Position numbers and translations under genes: made by a program
The notes under the pieces: model-generated
Told to the model about the DNA's origin: nothing
The model's input: the letters and a program-made list of their open reading frames with translations, nothing else
The model's database searches: none
Shown: positions 51,731 to 62,744 of the stretch, piece by piece
Position numbering within the stretch: the first letter of the stretch is position 1
Layout: every line of letters begins with the position of its first letter
Origin: Nemertoderma westbladi
Taxonomy: Eukaryota; Xenacoelomorpha; Nemertodermatida; Nemertodermatidae
Assembly (NCBI GenBank): GCA_032718475.1
Contig: JAUCBJ010006498.1
Coordinates: 18,006-82,005 of the forward strand
DNA length: 64,000 nucleotides
Reading direction: 5' to 3'

Positions 51731-53494
51731 CTATCCGTTAGATAGTACAGAGTTCTGTATGCTATCTTTGTAATATTCGTTGAAAGGTAACCATTTCATC
51801 TCATCTCCATTGAATTTGACGATCTCTCCCACTTTGACCGCTTGGCGGGCTTCTGTTCTAGCCATCTGACGCGTAAAGCTTTCTTGGGCCATCGTGTTAT
51901 TTAATATCGAATTATCGGTATATAAATTTCTCGGATTATTATCAGGTCTATAGGGAATATCATTAGCAACAGGCGTATAATCACCCTTAATAGGGTTTGC
52001 TATAGGAGTTTCTACTTCACTAGCAGTATAGATGCGTGTAGGCTCCACACCTTGCGCATGTAGTACTTCAGACCTAACAGGTTGACACAATGTTACAGGG
52101 GGTATTGGTATGCCCTTTTGGATATTGACTAATTTGTCGCGTTCTAGTGCGATACTTTGCTGCACTTCTTGCAACTCTGCTCTACCTTCCCTCACTGTTC
52201 CCTTAAGTTGGTGGACAGTCTCCTGCATCTGTCCTAGCAGGAGATTCATCCCCCGCCGTCCCTCTTCTACCCACTCAACCGCCGAAGCGGGAGTCGCCAA
52301 CATAGTAGCGGGCTGACGCGGGACGACGGGAGACAAATCTTTGATTTCTCTCTCTGCTATCCGGACAGGGATATTCTCTTGGACTGTTCTACCGGGTACA
52401 GGCAGTGTAGTACTATGTAAAGGGAATTTAGAGTTAAGCTCTGGAAGTACAGGGGTCTCTAACACAGAAGTGACTTTGGGAACGACAGGCCTAATTATTT
52501 CAGGCTCATCAACTATTGTAGGGAGTCTTTTGACCTTAATACTTTGGGCTGTAGGTTCTATACTACTCAAGTCTGTGCTAGCTAGCTGTCTTCTAACAGC
52601 TGGGGGCAAATCAGGCAATTTGCGACGGTAAGATGTTTTTCTACGCCTGCTTAGATGAGATCTATTTCCTCCGCCTTCAGGATCGGTGGTCTCGCCTTCC
52701 TCCGAGGATGTGTATCCCTGGCGCTTGGGAGTAGATTTTCTCATCATCTGCATTTGATTAGCAGTAAACTGTTTATTTATACTGTCTTGCGTCTCTTGCA
52801 GATTTTCCAACTCCAGTTGGATAGTCTCCTCAGAAGCTCTCCGTTCTGCTTCTGCCACTGCTGCTTTTCTTTCTGCTTCTGCTTCTGCCGCCTTTCTTTC
52901 GGCTTCTGCTTCTGCCGCCTTTCTTTCGGCTTCTGCTTCTGCCGCCTTTCTTTCGGCTTCTGCTTCTGCCACCTTTCTTTCGGCTTCTGCTTTTGCCGAC
53001 TTTCTTTCGGCTTCTGCTTCTGCCGCCTTTCTTTCGGCTTCTGCTTCTGCAGCCGCTGCTGCTGCCACCTTTCTTTTCTCTATCCGTTCTTTCTTTACTT
53101 GTTCTTCTCGGACTCTAGTGAGGCGGAGTTTTTCATCAAATTCAGCTTGGTTTGCAGCTAACATTTCGGCATCGATTGAGTCCAACACAAGCTTGGTTCC
53201 TTCACTATTAGGGGAAAGTCCAGACAGCCGTCTCCTCAACTCTTCGTCTCCTAGGAATCGCTGATAGTCGGACAGATAAATGTCGATAGCGTCTCTAGTT
53301 CGCGGTTTCTCGGCGGTCTCTTCGCTTTCCGCTTGAGAAAGGGTGACATCAGTTTGTTCTTCATAGGTTGATCTCTCAGCCAGCTGGGATTTCCACTGGG
53401 CCGTTTCCTGTACTTTGAGACCTACTCGATGGAACCAAGTTTTGACAGCAACCTGCAGCGACGTGTCCTGTCTTCTTTTTGGAAGTTTCCTCAA
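51731..53494 (-). pseudogene. Gag, middle region with coiled coil (minus copy)
   Basis: 587 codons. It includes DAIDIYLSDYQRFLGDEELR, a long Ala/Glu/Arg/Lys coiled coil made of about seven 9-residue units (AAEAEAERK; 52860-53060), LPDLPPAVRRQLAS, and the start of the DUF1759-like core (EIVKFNGDEMKWLPFNEYY). It ends at a TAG codon where the plus copy has a sense codon; similarity continues beyond, so this is a point lesion. The upstream Gag part is in another phase. Confidence 0.8.
52860..53060 (-). repeat. 27-bp coding repeat in gag (AAEAEAERK units)
   Basis: Tandem 27-bp units, tctttcggcttctgcttctg on the plus strand, encode a nine-residue repeat predicted to be helical and coiled-coil. The plus-strand relative has only one or two units at 30800-30860, so the number varies between copies. 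Confidence 0.85.
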
Positions 53495-54242
53495 AGGCTG
53501 AGAGGATTAGTCGAATGCGTAGGGTTCTTTCGCGTACTTGGTATAGCAGCTCTTCCTGCTCTTGAGGTCCTTGAGGTTGTCGAAACAGTTGTTCTTCCAA
53601 TCGCTCCAAGGAGCCGAAGAATCCCTGCACATATCCTGCTGCCGACCTCTTCCAAACAGCTGGATCCATTGTATCTTTAGCCACTCCCATCCTGTGTATA
53701 TCTTCCCAAGTAGCCTCGGACAGATCCAACGGGAGTCCGAGTCCGGGAAAGTTCCATTGTGACTCGACAATATGCATCAATTCTTCCCTGGCGTATCCCG
53801 CATAATTATCTTGGGTCGCTCGTTTATTTCTCGCCCTGTCGGCTTGATGTTCCTCCACCACAATGAATATAGTAGTTAGCACTGCAGCAGGAAGGGTGAG
53901 AAGGGGGTCCGAGTAGACTGTAGCAGCCATCTGCACTCCGCGTTCGGGGGTCAGCTCTACAGTATCCGAACTACTGGAGCTATCGGGTCGCTGGGAAGTA
54001 GGTTCTTGACCAAGATGTTGCTGCGATAGGACAACTGCCTCTTGGTTCCGTTTGACCTGTGCCCGAGTGCCTATAATGGACCTATGGTGGATCAGCCTAG
54101 GGTCTGATACTACTGGAGGGATGACCTTTCTTGCAGTAGGAGGTGAGCTGAACTCCTTTCTTAATCGCTCCACACTCCTATCTGTGTCACAGATGGTTGT
54201 ATCGATCAGACTGTCTGACAGGTTTTGCTGAGTGTCAGACAT
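53376..54242 (-). CDS. Gag N-terminal part (minus copy)
   Basis: 288 codons from ATG at 54242: MSDTQQNLSDSLIDTTICDT, a Ser-rich linker, then LTLPAAVLTTIFIVVEEHQA, LMHIVESQWNFPGLGLPLDL, MDPAVWKRSAAGYVQGFFGS and RERTLRIRLILSAFEETSKK. The real frame then moves by one base at about ttccaaaaagaagac into the 51731-53494 frame. The shift may be a lesion; a programmed shift cannot be excluded. No family is recognised for this N-terminal domain. Confidence 0.65.
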   Translation of the reverse strand: MSDTQQNLSDSLIDTTICDTDRSVERLRKEFSSPPTARKVIPPVVSDPRLIHHRSIIGTRAQVKRNQEAVVLSQQHLGQEPTSQRPDSSSSSDTVELTPERGVQMAATVYSDPLLTLPAAVLTTIFIVVEEHQADRARNKRATQDNYAGYAREELMHIVESQWNFPGLGLPLDLSEATWEDIHRMGVAKDTMDPAVWKRSAAGYVQGFFGSLERLEEQLFRQPQGPQEQEELLYQVRERTLRIRLILSAFEETSKKKTGHVAAGCCQNLVPSSRSQSTGNGPVEIPAG

Positions 54243-55560
54243 GTTTAGCTATACAGTTGAATGTCTACTACTATAGTTTCAGTTAAAGCAAGTCTGGTAA
54301 TTCAGTATGACCGCAAGCCTAGCGATTTATTACCGATACCGTTACTCGGTGTAACGTGATATATATACAATATATTAGAATACCGGTATGCTTATAATAT
54401 ATATATAAGTATTATTACAGACTAGATTTGTCACAGAGTACCGGTATATAATTTTAGCACAAATATATATAAATATATAATAGGCCTATCGTGAATACCG
54501 GTATACAGCTTACACTTATAGTATATATAAGTATAATTATGAACTAGAATTAATTACAGAATACCGGTATGATTTCAGCTCAAATTTATAGAAATAAATA
54601 TAATAAGCCTATGGTAAGTACCGGTATGTCAATTATTTTTAGAATAATTGAATTTCTGAATATTTTAGGGTTACTTGGTTACTTTAACTTACTTTATTAC
54701 CGTTATTTAAGCAGTAGTCCAACTGATATTGAGACCTAGTTGTTGTATGGCAGGCCTACTATTTATAAATCGTTTGAGTTGATTTATAATAGATATATAC
54801 CCGTTTAAATGGGTTTTTGTCAATATTTGAAATAAATGTTATTATTTCTGGGGGAGTCACTACACAGAAGCTGTGCGCTCTCAGTGAAGTGTTACTTATT
54901 GAGACACTAAAACTGATAATTCTAATTTACCTAAGTTACTTAATACTACAAATTACTTACGATATGGGTGAGATTAATTCTCTAATTAAACACAACAAAA
55001 ATATTACGTACGAAATTTTTAGGGTAATTTTACAGGAAGTCTACAAACCAGCCTAACAAAGGGTTAGATTTCTGGTTATTACAACGGACAGGGTACTACG
55101 GTATTTGAAATAATAAGTAGCAGTAAATATATTGCACTGTCCAGATAGGAAAATACCACCGCCTGACGACCTATAACCGTATCGCTATAGGTACTACGTT
55201 ATGTATCACGGAGTGTTCCTACCCAGAAGTTAATAGAGCTAACGAATGTGCCTATCAACCACTTTACAACACAAATATACTGCCTACACACTAATTACTT
55301 CGGAAAGCACTGTACACTAAACCCTAAATTAGGTACAAGTACCGGTACAACAAATAATCAGTAGTTAAATATACTTGAACAGTTAAAAGAACCACGGCAT
55401 CTGCTGTAGTGACCAGAGCACAAAGTCACCAGTCTTGTCCTACGCCAAGCAGCCCGTGTAGTACCGGGGTTAATTTAACTATAACGGTATGTATAACAAG
55501 CACAATTACTGTAGGAATAAACTTGGGGACATGAATGTTGCGAATAATCGCATAAACTCT
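54243..55560 (-). other. Noncoding leader of the 12.7-kb element
   Basis: Aligns with 23160-24395 plus 30490-30715 of the plus-strand relative, without the 6.1-kb insert. Contains several tataccggtattc-like motifs near 54380-54620. No gene. Confidence 0.6.
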
Positions 55561-55579
55561 GAATAATAAATATTACGCT

Positions 55580-56450
55580 ACCCGTACAGAATACTCAAAC
55601 AAAATACAAACCAAACGCTGGCAGACTACCACCAAGCCTAAATAAACTACCGTACGTGTAGATTCTGAAATGGTTAGTTAGTATGCGTTCTAACACGGTA
55701 GTACGACTTATTCTTTAAGAGGGGATTGACCTTACAGCATATGGCTGCCCCAACTTACTAACGGCACTTTATCAGACGAACTCCACACACACAGCAATCT
55801 CTTCAGACCTAATAATAGCTAGACAACAATCCAGCCTACAAAATATCTGAGTAATAACTATTACGGTACCTGAACAGACCACACAAACAAACACAGGCTA
55901 AAACGCTGGCAGACTACGATCAAGCCTAAATAAACTACAGTATATGCAGATTCTGAAATAGTTAGTTAGTATGCGTTCTAACACGGTAGTACGACTTATT
56001 CTTTAAGAGGGGATTGACCTTACAGCATATGGCTGCCCCAACTTACTAACGGCACTTTATCAGACAAACTCTACACACGGCGTAATCTCTCCAAACCTAA
56101 CAACAGTCAGACAGCAGTTCAGCCTACAATTATCTGAGTAATAACTATTACGGTACCTGAACAGACCACACAAACAAACACAGGCTAAAACGCTGGCAGA
56201 CTACGATCAAGCCTAAATAAACTACAGTATATGCAGATTCTGAAATAGTTAGTTAGTATGCGTTCTAACACGGTAGTACGACTTATTCTTTAAGAGGGGA
56301 TTGACCTTACAGCATATGGCTGCCCCAACTTACTAACGGCACTTTATCAGACAAACTCTACACACGCCGTAATCTCTCCAAACATAATCACAGTCAGACA
56401 GCAGTTCAGCCTACAATTATCTGAACAATCTGAGCACACTTACACGTCTT
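55580..56450 (-). repeat. 287-bp tandem repeat in the element leader, three copies
   Basis: Three units with a period of about 287 bp share gcgttctaacacggtagtac, cttattctttaag and catatggctgccccaac. They are inverted relatives of the two units at 22560-23160. The last two units here are closest to each other, which suggests a recent local duplication. Confidence 0.85.
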
Positions 56451-56584
56451 CAGCTCAATATTAACTTACTAGGAAATAAAACCGACAGAAATAAGTAAGC
56501 TCCAAAAGAAACAAGGGGTGTACAGTCCCTAATCTCTTAAACAGCCTACCGGTATGCACCAATCAAATTCGAATAATACTAATG

Positions 56585-56730
56585 TACTTATACAGCAGTA
56601 CCGGTTAGGACAGTTGGGCCTACAGACCTACAGAAGTACCGGTTCTGGCAGTTGGACCTACGGACCTACAGCAGTACCGGTTCTGGCAGTTGGGCCTACT
56701 GACCTACAGAAGTACCGGTTCAGGTTTACC
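56585..56730 (-). repeat. About 38-bp tandem repeat with ACCGGT palindrome (minus copy)
   Basis: Inverted counterpart of 22285-22425, with units such as gtaccggttctggcagttgg followed by acctacggacctacag. Confidence 0.8.
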
Positions 56731-56788
56731 GGTCACTACGGTATTTTGCAACCTTATTGCCTACTGCAATAAGATCGATAACTGTTAC

Positions 56789-57963
56789 TGTTCGCGCTTT
56801 TGAAGACCTTTAGCAGTTTAACCTGCCAAAATTTATATGTCTTTTAGTTAATTAACACACCTTTAGCATACGACAATATTTTATGCTAATAAACAAAACA
56901 TTAGCCGAAGCCAGCCCATGCGCGATCATTCACCCGATGGATACACCCGGGAGGCTGAATTCGGATGCTTAGATTTTATTATTGCAGTGTAAGGTTGCAG
57001 TGTAAGCCTACTGTATTATTCGATTGATCGCTAATATGTAATTTCTGACAGATATTATTAACTTTCGGGAAATATTAACAGTTCCTTTAGGACGTGGCGC
57101 TCTATCTATTTAAACAGAGCTAGGACTTATACTAAACGCAACGATAAGGCTTATGATTAAAGTATAAGGCGCATTCTTTAGGAAATGCTTTGTTACCAGT
57201 CACACTCACAATCATGCACACTATTCTGCCGACCGTCAGTATATTTGATCACACATAAAGAGAACAGCAATTGACTCAGGTAGTGTCTACTAAATAACAT
57301 TAGATTCAATACACACCACATTGATATAAATCGCAATTGTTATATATAGCCTGTCTCTCTAACCTGTAGTGTATCAAGAAAATTGGGAAATTTGGGTGAT
57401 TTATCAATATTCTCCAAATGACAATATTTCATCAACAAATCGATACAATTAATAACTGACGGTAAATAGCAGTACAAACAATATGATTAGTGCAGTTAAA
57501 TTAAGTGAGGTAACACCGCCGGTAACAGTTATACTTTCTATAATCTAAGCAGTTTTGCTAGAGTTGTTCCAAAAGCCGGTGTTATGGCGAAAAATGGGAA
57601 CACAACAACAGAAACATGTGACTACTGCTCTATACGAAGATACCAACTACCCTTATTCCCCGAAGCTCCCGTCCAACACAGAGGATGAGCATACAGATAG
57701 GAAATTCAGTTCAGTAGCTCTGGGATAGGTCAAAATCAACGCCAACTCAAATTCTATTGGCCGATACGGAAAACAGGGCTGAGGCAACCTCCCTAAGCTG
57801 GTTGGCCGATCGAACAGAACCCAGATCCCTTCGCACAGCAAATCAGCCAATCAGCCGGTAGCTTGCACTATTCTAGCTAGATATCCCTTTTTAGAGTATT
57901 CAGCGACTGGGGGGAACTGGTTAGCAAAGCAAACGAATCAGTTATCCCACAAAAGCTTTTACA
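56789..57963 (-). repeat. 5' LTR of the 12.7-kb element
   Basis: Starts tgttcgcgcttttgaag and ends aaaagcttttaca on the plus strand. About 1175 bp, 45 bp shorter than its partner. Confidence 0.9.
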
Positions 57964-58116
57964 ACGCATCTTAAAGGACACTGGCCTTTAAGATGCGGAT
58001 GATCTAGCAAATGTCATGGGTGATAGGGAGTTGTGGCGGTGCAATTTTGTTGACAAGCCGGCACAGCATTCTTAAAAATGCAGCTGCAATGCAGCATGCC
58101 GATCCTAGTAGTAGTA
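57964..58116 (+). pseudogene. LINE family A copy 4, 3' end after the LTR element
   Basis: Continues the LINE broken at 45247: cttaaaggacactggcc, the last codons, gcagctgcaatgcagca and a TAGTAGTAG tail. Together with 43287-45247 it forms one LINE copy into which the 12.7-kb element inserted. Confidence 0.88.
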
Positions 58117-58177
58117 GATTTCAACTTTCAACTCACTATTAGTAGTAGTTTTATTGATAATCAGTAGTATATATAAG
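58117..58177 (+). repeat. Flank shared, inverted, with 42638-42700
   Basis: About 60 bp (tttcaactttcaactcacta and onward to gataatcagtag) follow LINE copy 4 here and LINE copy 3 on the other strand. They are absent after copy 5. This implies an inverted duplication including the flank, or insertion into two copies of the same repeat. Confidence 0.7.
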
Positions 58178-60300
58178 TCACTACAGCTGAGCAACAGGTA
58201 TGAGGTTCTTGCCTCTGAGGCGGCAGATCACTGTGAGGGCTATACTGCCTTCACAGAGGCAGCTAAGTTAGCAGCTGCAGAAACAGTCCCTGTATACCCT
58301 CGAAACAGGAAACGGGCCCCCTGGAATGACAACAAAATTCAGAAGTGCCGAAATGACCACTACAAGGCGCAGAAAGAGTCCCGACTCAAACAGACTACAG
58401 GAATGCAGTTAAGGCTGCATCTAGGTCCCTGAACAGGCAGTACTCTGTTAATTTACAGGAGCTAATAAACCAACAGGTTGATGCCATCAATGATACTGAC
58501 GACAGCAGGCAATCATCGCAGGCATGGAGATCGATCAACTTGCTTGCTGGTCGAAAAAGCCAACCAACCACCAAGTTAAGGCTGAATCACCAGTCGATCG
58601 CCTCAATGGTTGGAAAGCCCACTTTGAAAAGCTCCTCAATAATGACAGGGTATTGCCTGATAACTTTATAGAAGTAAAAGTGTCTGAGTCTGTACTCCCA
58701 GATATTCCCATTGGCGATATCTCCTTTGCAGAAGTGAAGGCTGCTGCAAAGAGCATTAAGACCAATCATGCCAGTGGAGTAGATGGTGTTCCCCCTGAGG
58801 TCTTTAAAATACCTGAGTGTTTAAAGCTCATCTATCCCATCATAGTAGACATGTACCGAACAACAAGAGTCCCACAAGAAATGAAAACAAATAAGTTGGT
58901 GCCAGTTCCCAAGAAGGGCAACCTAACACTCTATGGTTCTTTTCGGGGAATCTCATTGATCTCGATTGCTGCAAAGCTATACAATAGGATTCTATAAATC
59001 GCATCAGGGATCCCATTGAGAGACTGCTCCGTGGAAATCAGAATGGGTTCCGTAAAGGTCGTGGGACCATGGAGCCCATTTTGGCACTTAGAAGGATAAT
59101 TGAAGAGTTATCAAAAAAGAAAGACAGGCATCTGGCTGTTATCTTTGTTGACTTCTTCAAGGCCTTTGATTCAGTCTCTCGCTCACGTATGTTCAGCATA
59201 CTTTCATTATATGGGATTCCTGATGAAATTATTGCATCAATCAGATCAGTATACGATGGTTCGACAACATTTGTGTCTACTGTTGATGGTGACACAGAAC
59301 CATTTGAAGTGTTATGGGGCGTCCTCCAAGGAGACACACTTGCACCATTCTTGTTCATTATTGTGGTTGACTATGTTCTACGCATGTCCTTAGATCATTA
59401 TAATGATGATGGGGTGATGATAACTCCACCTACTGGCTCCAGAAGTCGAGGAAATCCTGCCAAGTACCTAACTGATCTAGACTTTGCTGATGACTTAGGA
59501 GTACTCTCAGAATCATTAGAGGGAGCCCACCGGCTCCTCAGCTCATTAGAACATGCTGCTTCTAGTGTTGGTCTTTTTATTAACTCCAGAAAGACCAAAA
59601 TTCTGACAGTTAACTTTGAAAGTCCTCAGCAAGTCTCTGATCGGATGAGCATAAGCTCATATGATGGTATGCTTGAGCATGTGGACGACTTCTGTTACCT
59701 GGGATCATGGATCCGGAAGTCAGGTGAGGACCTTCGAATACGTAAGGTAAAGGCATGGGCAGCCTTGAATAGGCTTTCCAGGATTTGGAAGTCACCGAGA
59801 ATTAATCGGAAACTTAAGGTCCGATTATTTAGAGCAGCAGTAGTTCCAGTACTCCACTACGGGAGTCCATGCTGGGCTCTAACTGCTGAGGACACCAAAT
59901 CTCTGGATGGCACATTCACAACAATGCTACGCCGGGTTCATTGTGTCAAGTACAATGCACACATCTCCAACCAGACACTATATAACATTGGAGGTGTCTC
60001 ATTGGTTCCCCCAATCTTGACACTAGAACAAAATCGCCTCCGCTTTGCAGGACATTGCTTTCGCCATGAGGACCAGCCAGTGCATAATCTTGTACTTTGG
60101 CAGCCTCATGGAGTGAATAAGCATGGTGGACAGCCAATGACTTTCTTGAGACGCATCTTAAAGGACACTGGCCTTAAAGATGCGGATGATCTAGCAAATG
60201 TCATAGGTGATAGGGAGTTGTGGCGGTGCAATTTTTTTGACAAGCCGGCACAGCATTCTTAAAAATGCAGCTGCAATGCAGCATGCCGATCCTAGTAGTA
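58178..60300 (+). pseudogene. LINE family A copy 5, most complete reverse transcriptase
   Basis: Contains the endonuclease-RT linker (58178-58430, LSNRYEVLASEAADHCEGY), the thumb-side start (58524-58997: ASGVDGVPPEVFKIPECLKL, then RGISLISIAAKLYNRIL) and a 397-codon frame (59069-60262). That frame holds VIFVDFFKAFDSVSRSRMF, GVLQGDTLAPFLFIIVVDYV, LTDLDFADDLGVLSES (catalytic Asp pair), VDDFCYLGSWIRKSGEDL and the C-terminal GHCFRHEDQPVHNLVLWQPH. A stop and a frameshift near 58400 and 59000 interrupt it, and the endonuclease is missing. It ends in TAG repeats at 60294-60303. The clade is not assigned. Confidence 0.88.
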
Positions 60301-60303
60301 GTA

Positions 60304-60540
60304 GTTTACCCTCTCACTCACTGGTGGTCTGTCTGAATATTAATACCCGGGTATTCTGGCTGTGGTGGTGTTCTACATTTGGGATGGTCTTCAGGACATT
60401 GGTACTGTTGTTCTTCTACTCTAACCTTTTCATTTACCTGTTGAGCTCACTCGACGCAGTCATTGACCTCTCTGATATTACACCTAACATTGTCGAACTC
60501 GTCATCCACCTGCCCTCTTGGACATACTAAAGTGACTGAA
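60304..60540. other. Short spacer after LINE copy 5
   Basis: No supported feature. It may already belong to the decayed gag-like region to the right. Confidence 0.4.
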
Positions 60541-61600
60541 CATGTTGAACCTTACCTTTAATATGGATGACTTCATCCAACACCTCCATATTGCCTTCCC
60601 TAATTGCTAACTTTATTTGATCCATTTGGATCTTGGGCTACCTGGAGTAGGAATAGGATTAAACCACTCTCGATCTCGAGCTCTCTACCACTCGTCTTGG
60701 TCGCATTCGTTGGTTACAAACCTTTCTCGAGACTCTACCCGAGGTCGTATGTGATTCAAGACAAAGGTTGTTACCTGAGGTGTGGGTGGTTCTACATTAG
60801 TTGGCGCCTAGGTTCTGGCTCATGGTGGAGTTCGGCATCCTCATGGGATGCTCATGGCAACCTCGAGGATTACATACCTCGTTCCTCGTTCCATCTCGAG
60901 TTTCTTCCTGGTGATGTCAAGTTGATGAGCCAAACGTTTGTTCTCTTCCTCGCCCATTTGTAGTTTCGCCTGAGTCTCTATCTCGATTTGTTTATGCGCT
61001 ATTGCTGCAAAAATATCTCATCGCAAATTCGGTTGGCTTCTTCGTTAGCTTGCGCTACTGCTTGCTCACTTTCATTCTCCAAATTATCCGCTTCCCATTG
61101 AGCCCTGCGATCCGCTTCCTCGCATTCGATAGTGAGGAATCATTCCTCCTTCTCGTGCTCGAGCTGTGACTTTGCACGAGCTGCTGCTTCTTTAACTTCA
61201 TTCTCATCCAGACTTAACCTCGAAATATTACCAGTCAGTTGCTGCAGCTCGGCAGCCGCCAACTATGCTCTAACTCGGATAGCCTCCAACTGTTCGCATC
61301 GTTTACTTTCTTCTTACGCTCAATGGCCATTCACGATCAGTTGCGTCATGGTTTGTAGCTGTGAAACAGCCACTCATCTCGAACTAACTGAGTTGCTATG
61401 GCAGTCTTTACTCACCTGGGGTGGTTCACTACCATCTGCTCCGCCCTTCGTTCGGTTTTTTTTGGTTGGTAAAGGTAGACCAGGGATTACTACCCCCTTT
61501 TTATGAAGGTAGCGCTCCAACTTACCTGTGAATGCAGCAGTCCTACAAGCGATCTACGACTGCTCAGCGTTGAATTTCGTGGTGCTTAGTGAATTTAATA
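60540..61600 (-). pseudogene. Decayed gag-like coiled-coil region
   Basis: The minus strand encodes, with stops and shifts, a charged helical stretch: AAELQQLTGNISRLSLDENE, VKEAAARAKSQLEHEKEE and RRAQWEADNLENESEQAVAQ, preceded by GKLERYLHKKGVVIPGLPLP. It resembles coiled-coil Gag regions of LTR elements and is not like the other Gag copies here. No intact frame. Confidence 0.5.
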
Positions 61601-62653
61601 TCTAGTGGTTTAGTGCTTTGGTTACTTGGACTCAGCCTACTGGGGTATTGGGTTTGTATTTGTTCGTGTTGTTACTTTGTTTCTGTCCCTGCCACGGTGT
61701 GGCTCTACTCCCAGCTCTCTGTGGACTTGTAGTCCCCTGTGTGGCTGCATACAGTAGCTACTGCCTCACCTTTGGAAGTGCATTCGCCGCACTATGTTCG
61801 GGTTTAGGTCGGCTGTATTCCGTTTTTGGTACCTTGCCTAGACTGTCCTCACTATAGACTGGATCCGTTATTAGCTCCTCCTCGTAGTTAAGGAAGTTCG
61901 ACATCTCCTCCAACCCCGGCTCCGCACCTTTCTTTCTCAAGTGGAGAGAGTGATCTTTCTCCATTTGTTTCTTAGTCAAATTGGTAGTGCCTGCACTGTC
62001 GTGGTGATGTTGTTCTATGCATTGAGTTTGTAAGGTGCATCTAGAGTCTTTAACACTATTACCGCTTTCTCTACTTTGTTAGCAAAAGTGTTGATGCTAA
62101 CGGGGTTATCTGCGAGTCCGCCTGATGTTATTCCCCTTAAGGTTTGTCAGATAATCTTCGCAGGATGGACAAATTCCCTGTCCAGGGCTCTCCCTCCATG
62201 CGGTCGTAAATCCTCCTTCAATTGCCTCATGATGTCTTAAGCTGGCCCCCCTGTGTAGACTTGTAGGTATTTAAGGCAATGCCTGCGTGAGATTTTTTGT
62301 CAAAATCTCATTTGCTGTACATCCTCTGGAACTGTAGATATTCTTGCTACCATCAAACTTGAAAGGCTCCATGGGTGGCAGCTCAATTCTAGTATTCAGC
62401 GCGTCGATGAGTGTTGCCATTCCCATCGCTTGAACTTCCAGCACGCTCGACGGTAGGGATGCAGGCTCCTTAAATTTTTTATTGTGCTTCGTCTCTCGGG
62501 TTTGTCGACTTTCCCTGAGTGGGATATATCATCGGGGGTAGCTGTCCCCCCCATATCACTGTGTCACACAATCTATTTGGATCTGAGGGGCTCGGGGTTT
62601 TTGTTTTTGGTTGAGTGTATTGTGGATACAGTAGTGGGGGAATGTCACCCTGT

Positions 62654-62744
62654 CCCCCCCCCCCCACTGATGTTATATTTGGCACTGGGGTAGATGTCAT
62701 TATATTGGGGCCCATACACCTATCTGCAATACCCCCCCCCCCCC
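62654..62744 (+). repeat. Two poly(C) runs in the gag remnant
   Basis: C runs at 62654-62665 and 62732-62744 correspond to Gly runs in the minus-strand Gag frame and to the run at 11923-11939 in the better copy. Their length differs between copies and accounts for part of the frame breaks. Confidence 0.7.

Larger units (their letters stand above)
45248..57963 (-). mobile_element. 12.7-kb non-autonomous LTR retrotransposon, relative of the 17.7-kb one
   Basis: LTRs at 45248-46467 and 56789-57963, with TG...CA ends as in the plus-strand element. A perfect 5-bp target duplication acgca lies at 45243-45247 and 57964-57968, inside a LINE family A copy. On the minus strand: leader with three 287-bp repeats, Gag (54242 down to 51731), Gag-protease (51706-49550), a conserved noncoding region, and the accessory gene (47931-46482). 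It lacks reverse transcriptase, RNase H and integrase, like its relative. One stop and at least one frameshift interrupt gag. Confidence 0.93.

Noticed and set aside
53470-53495. Programmed frameshift in gag at the AAAAAG run
   Set aside because: The phase change between the two Gag frames is by one base forward and the site is not a canonical slippery heptamer. A lesion is simpler, so I left it only as a possibility.
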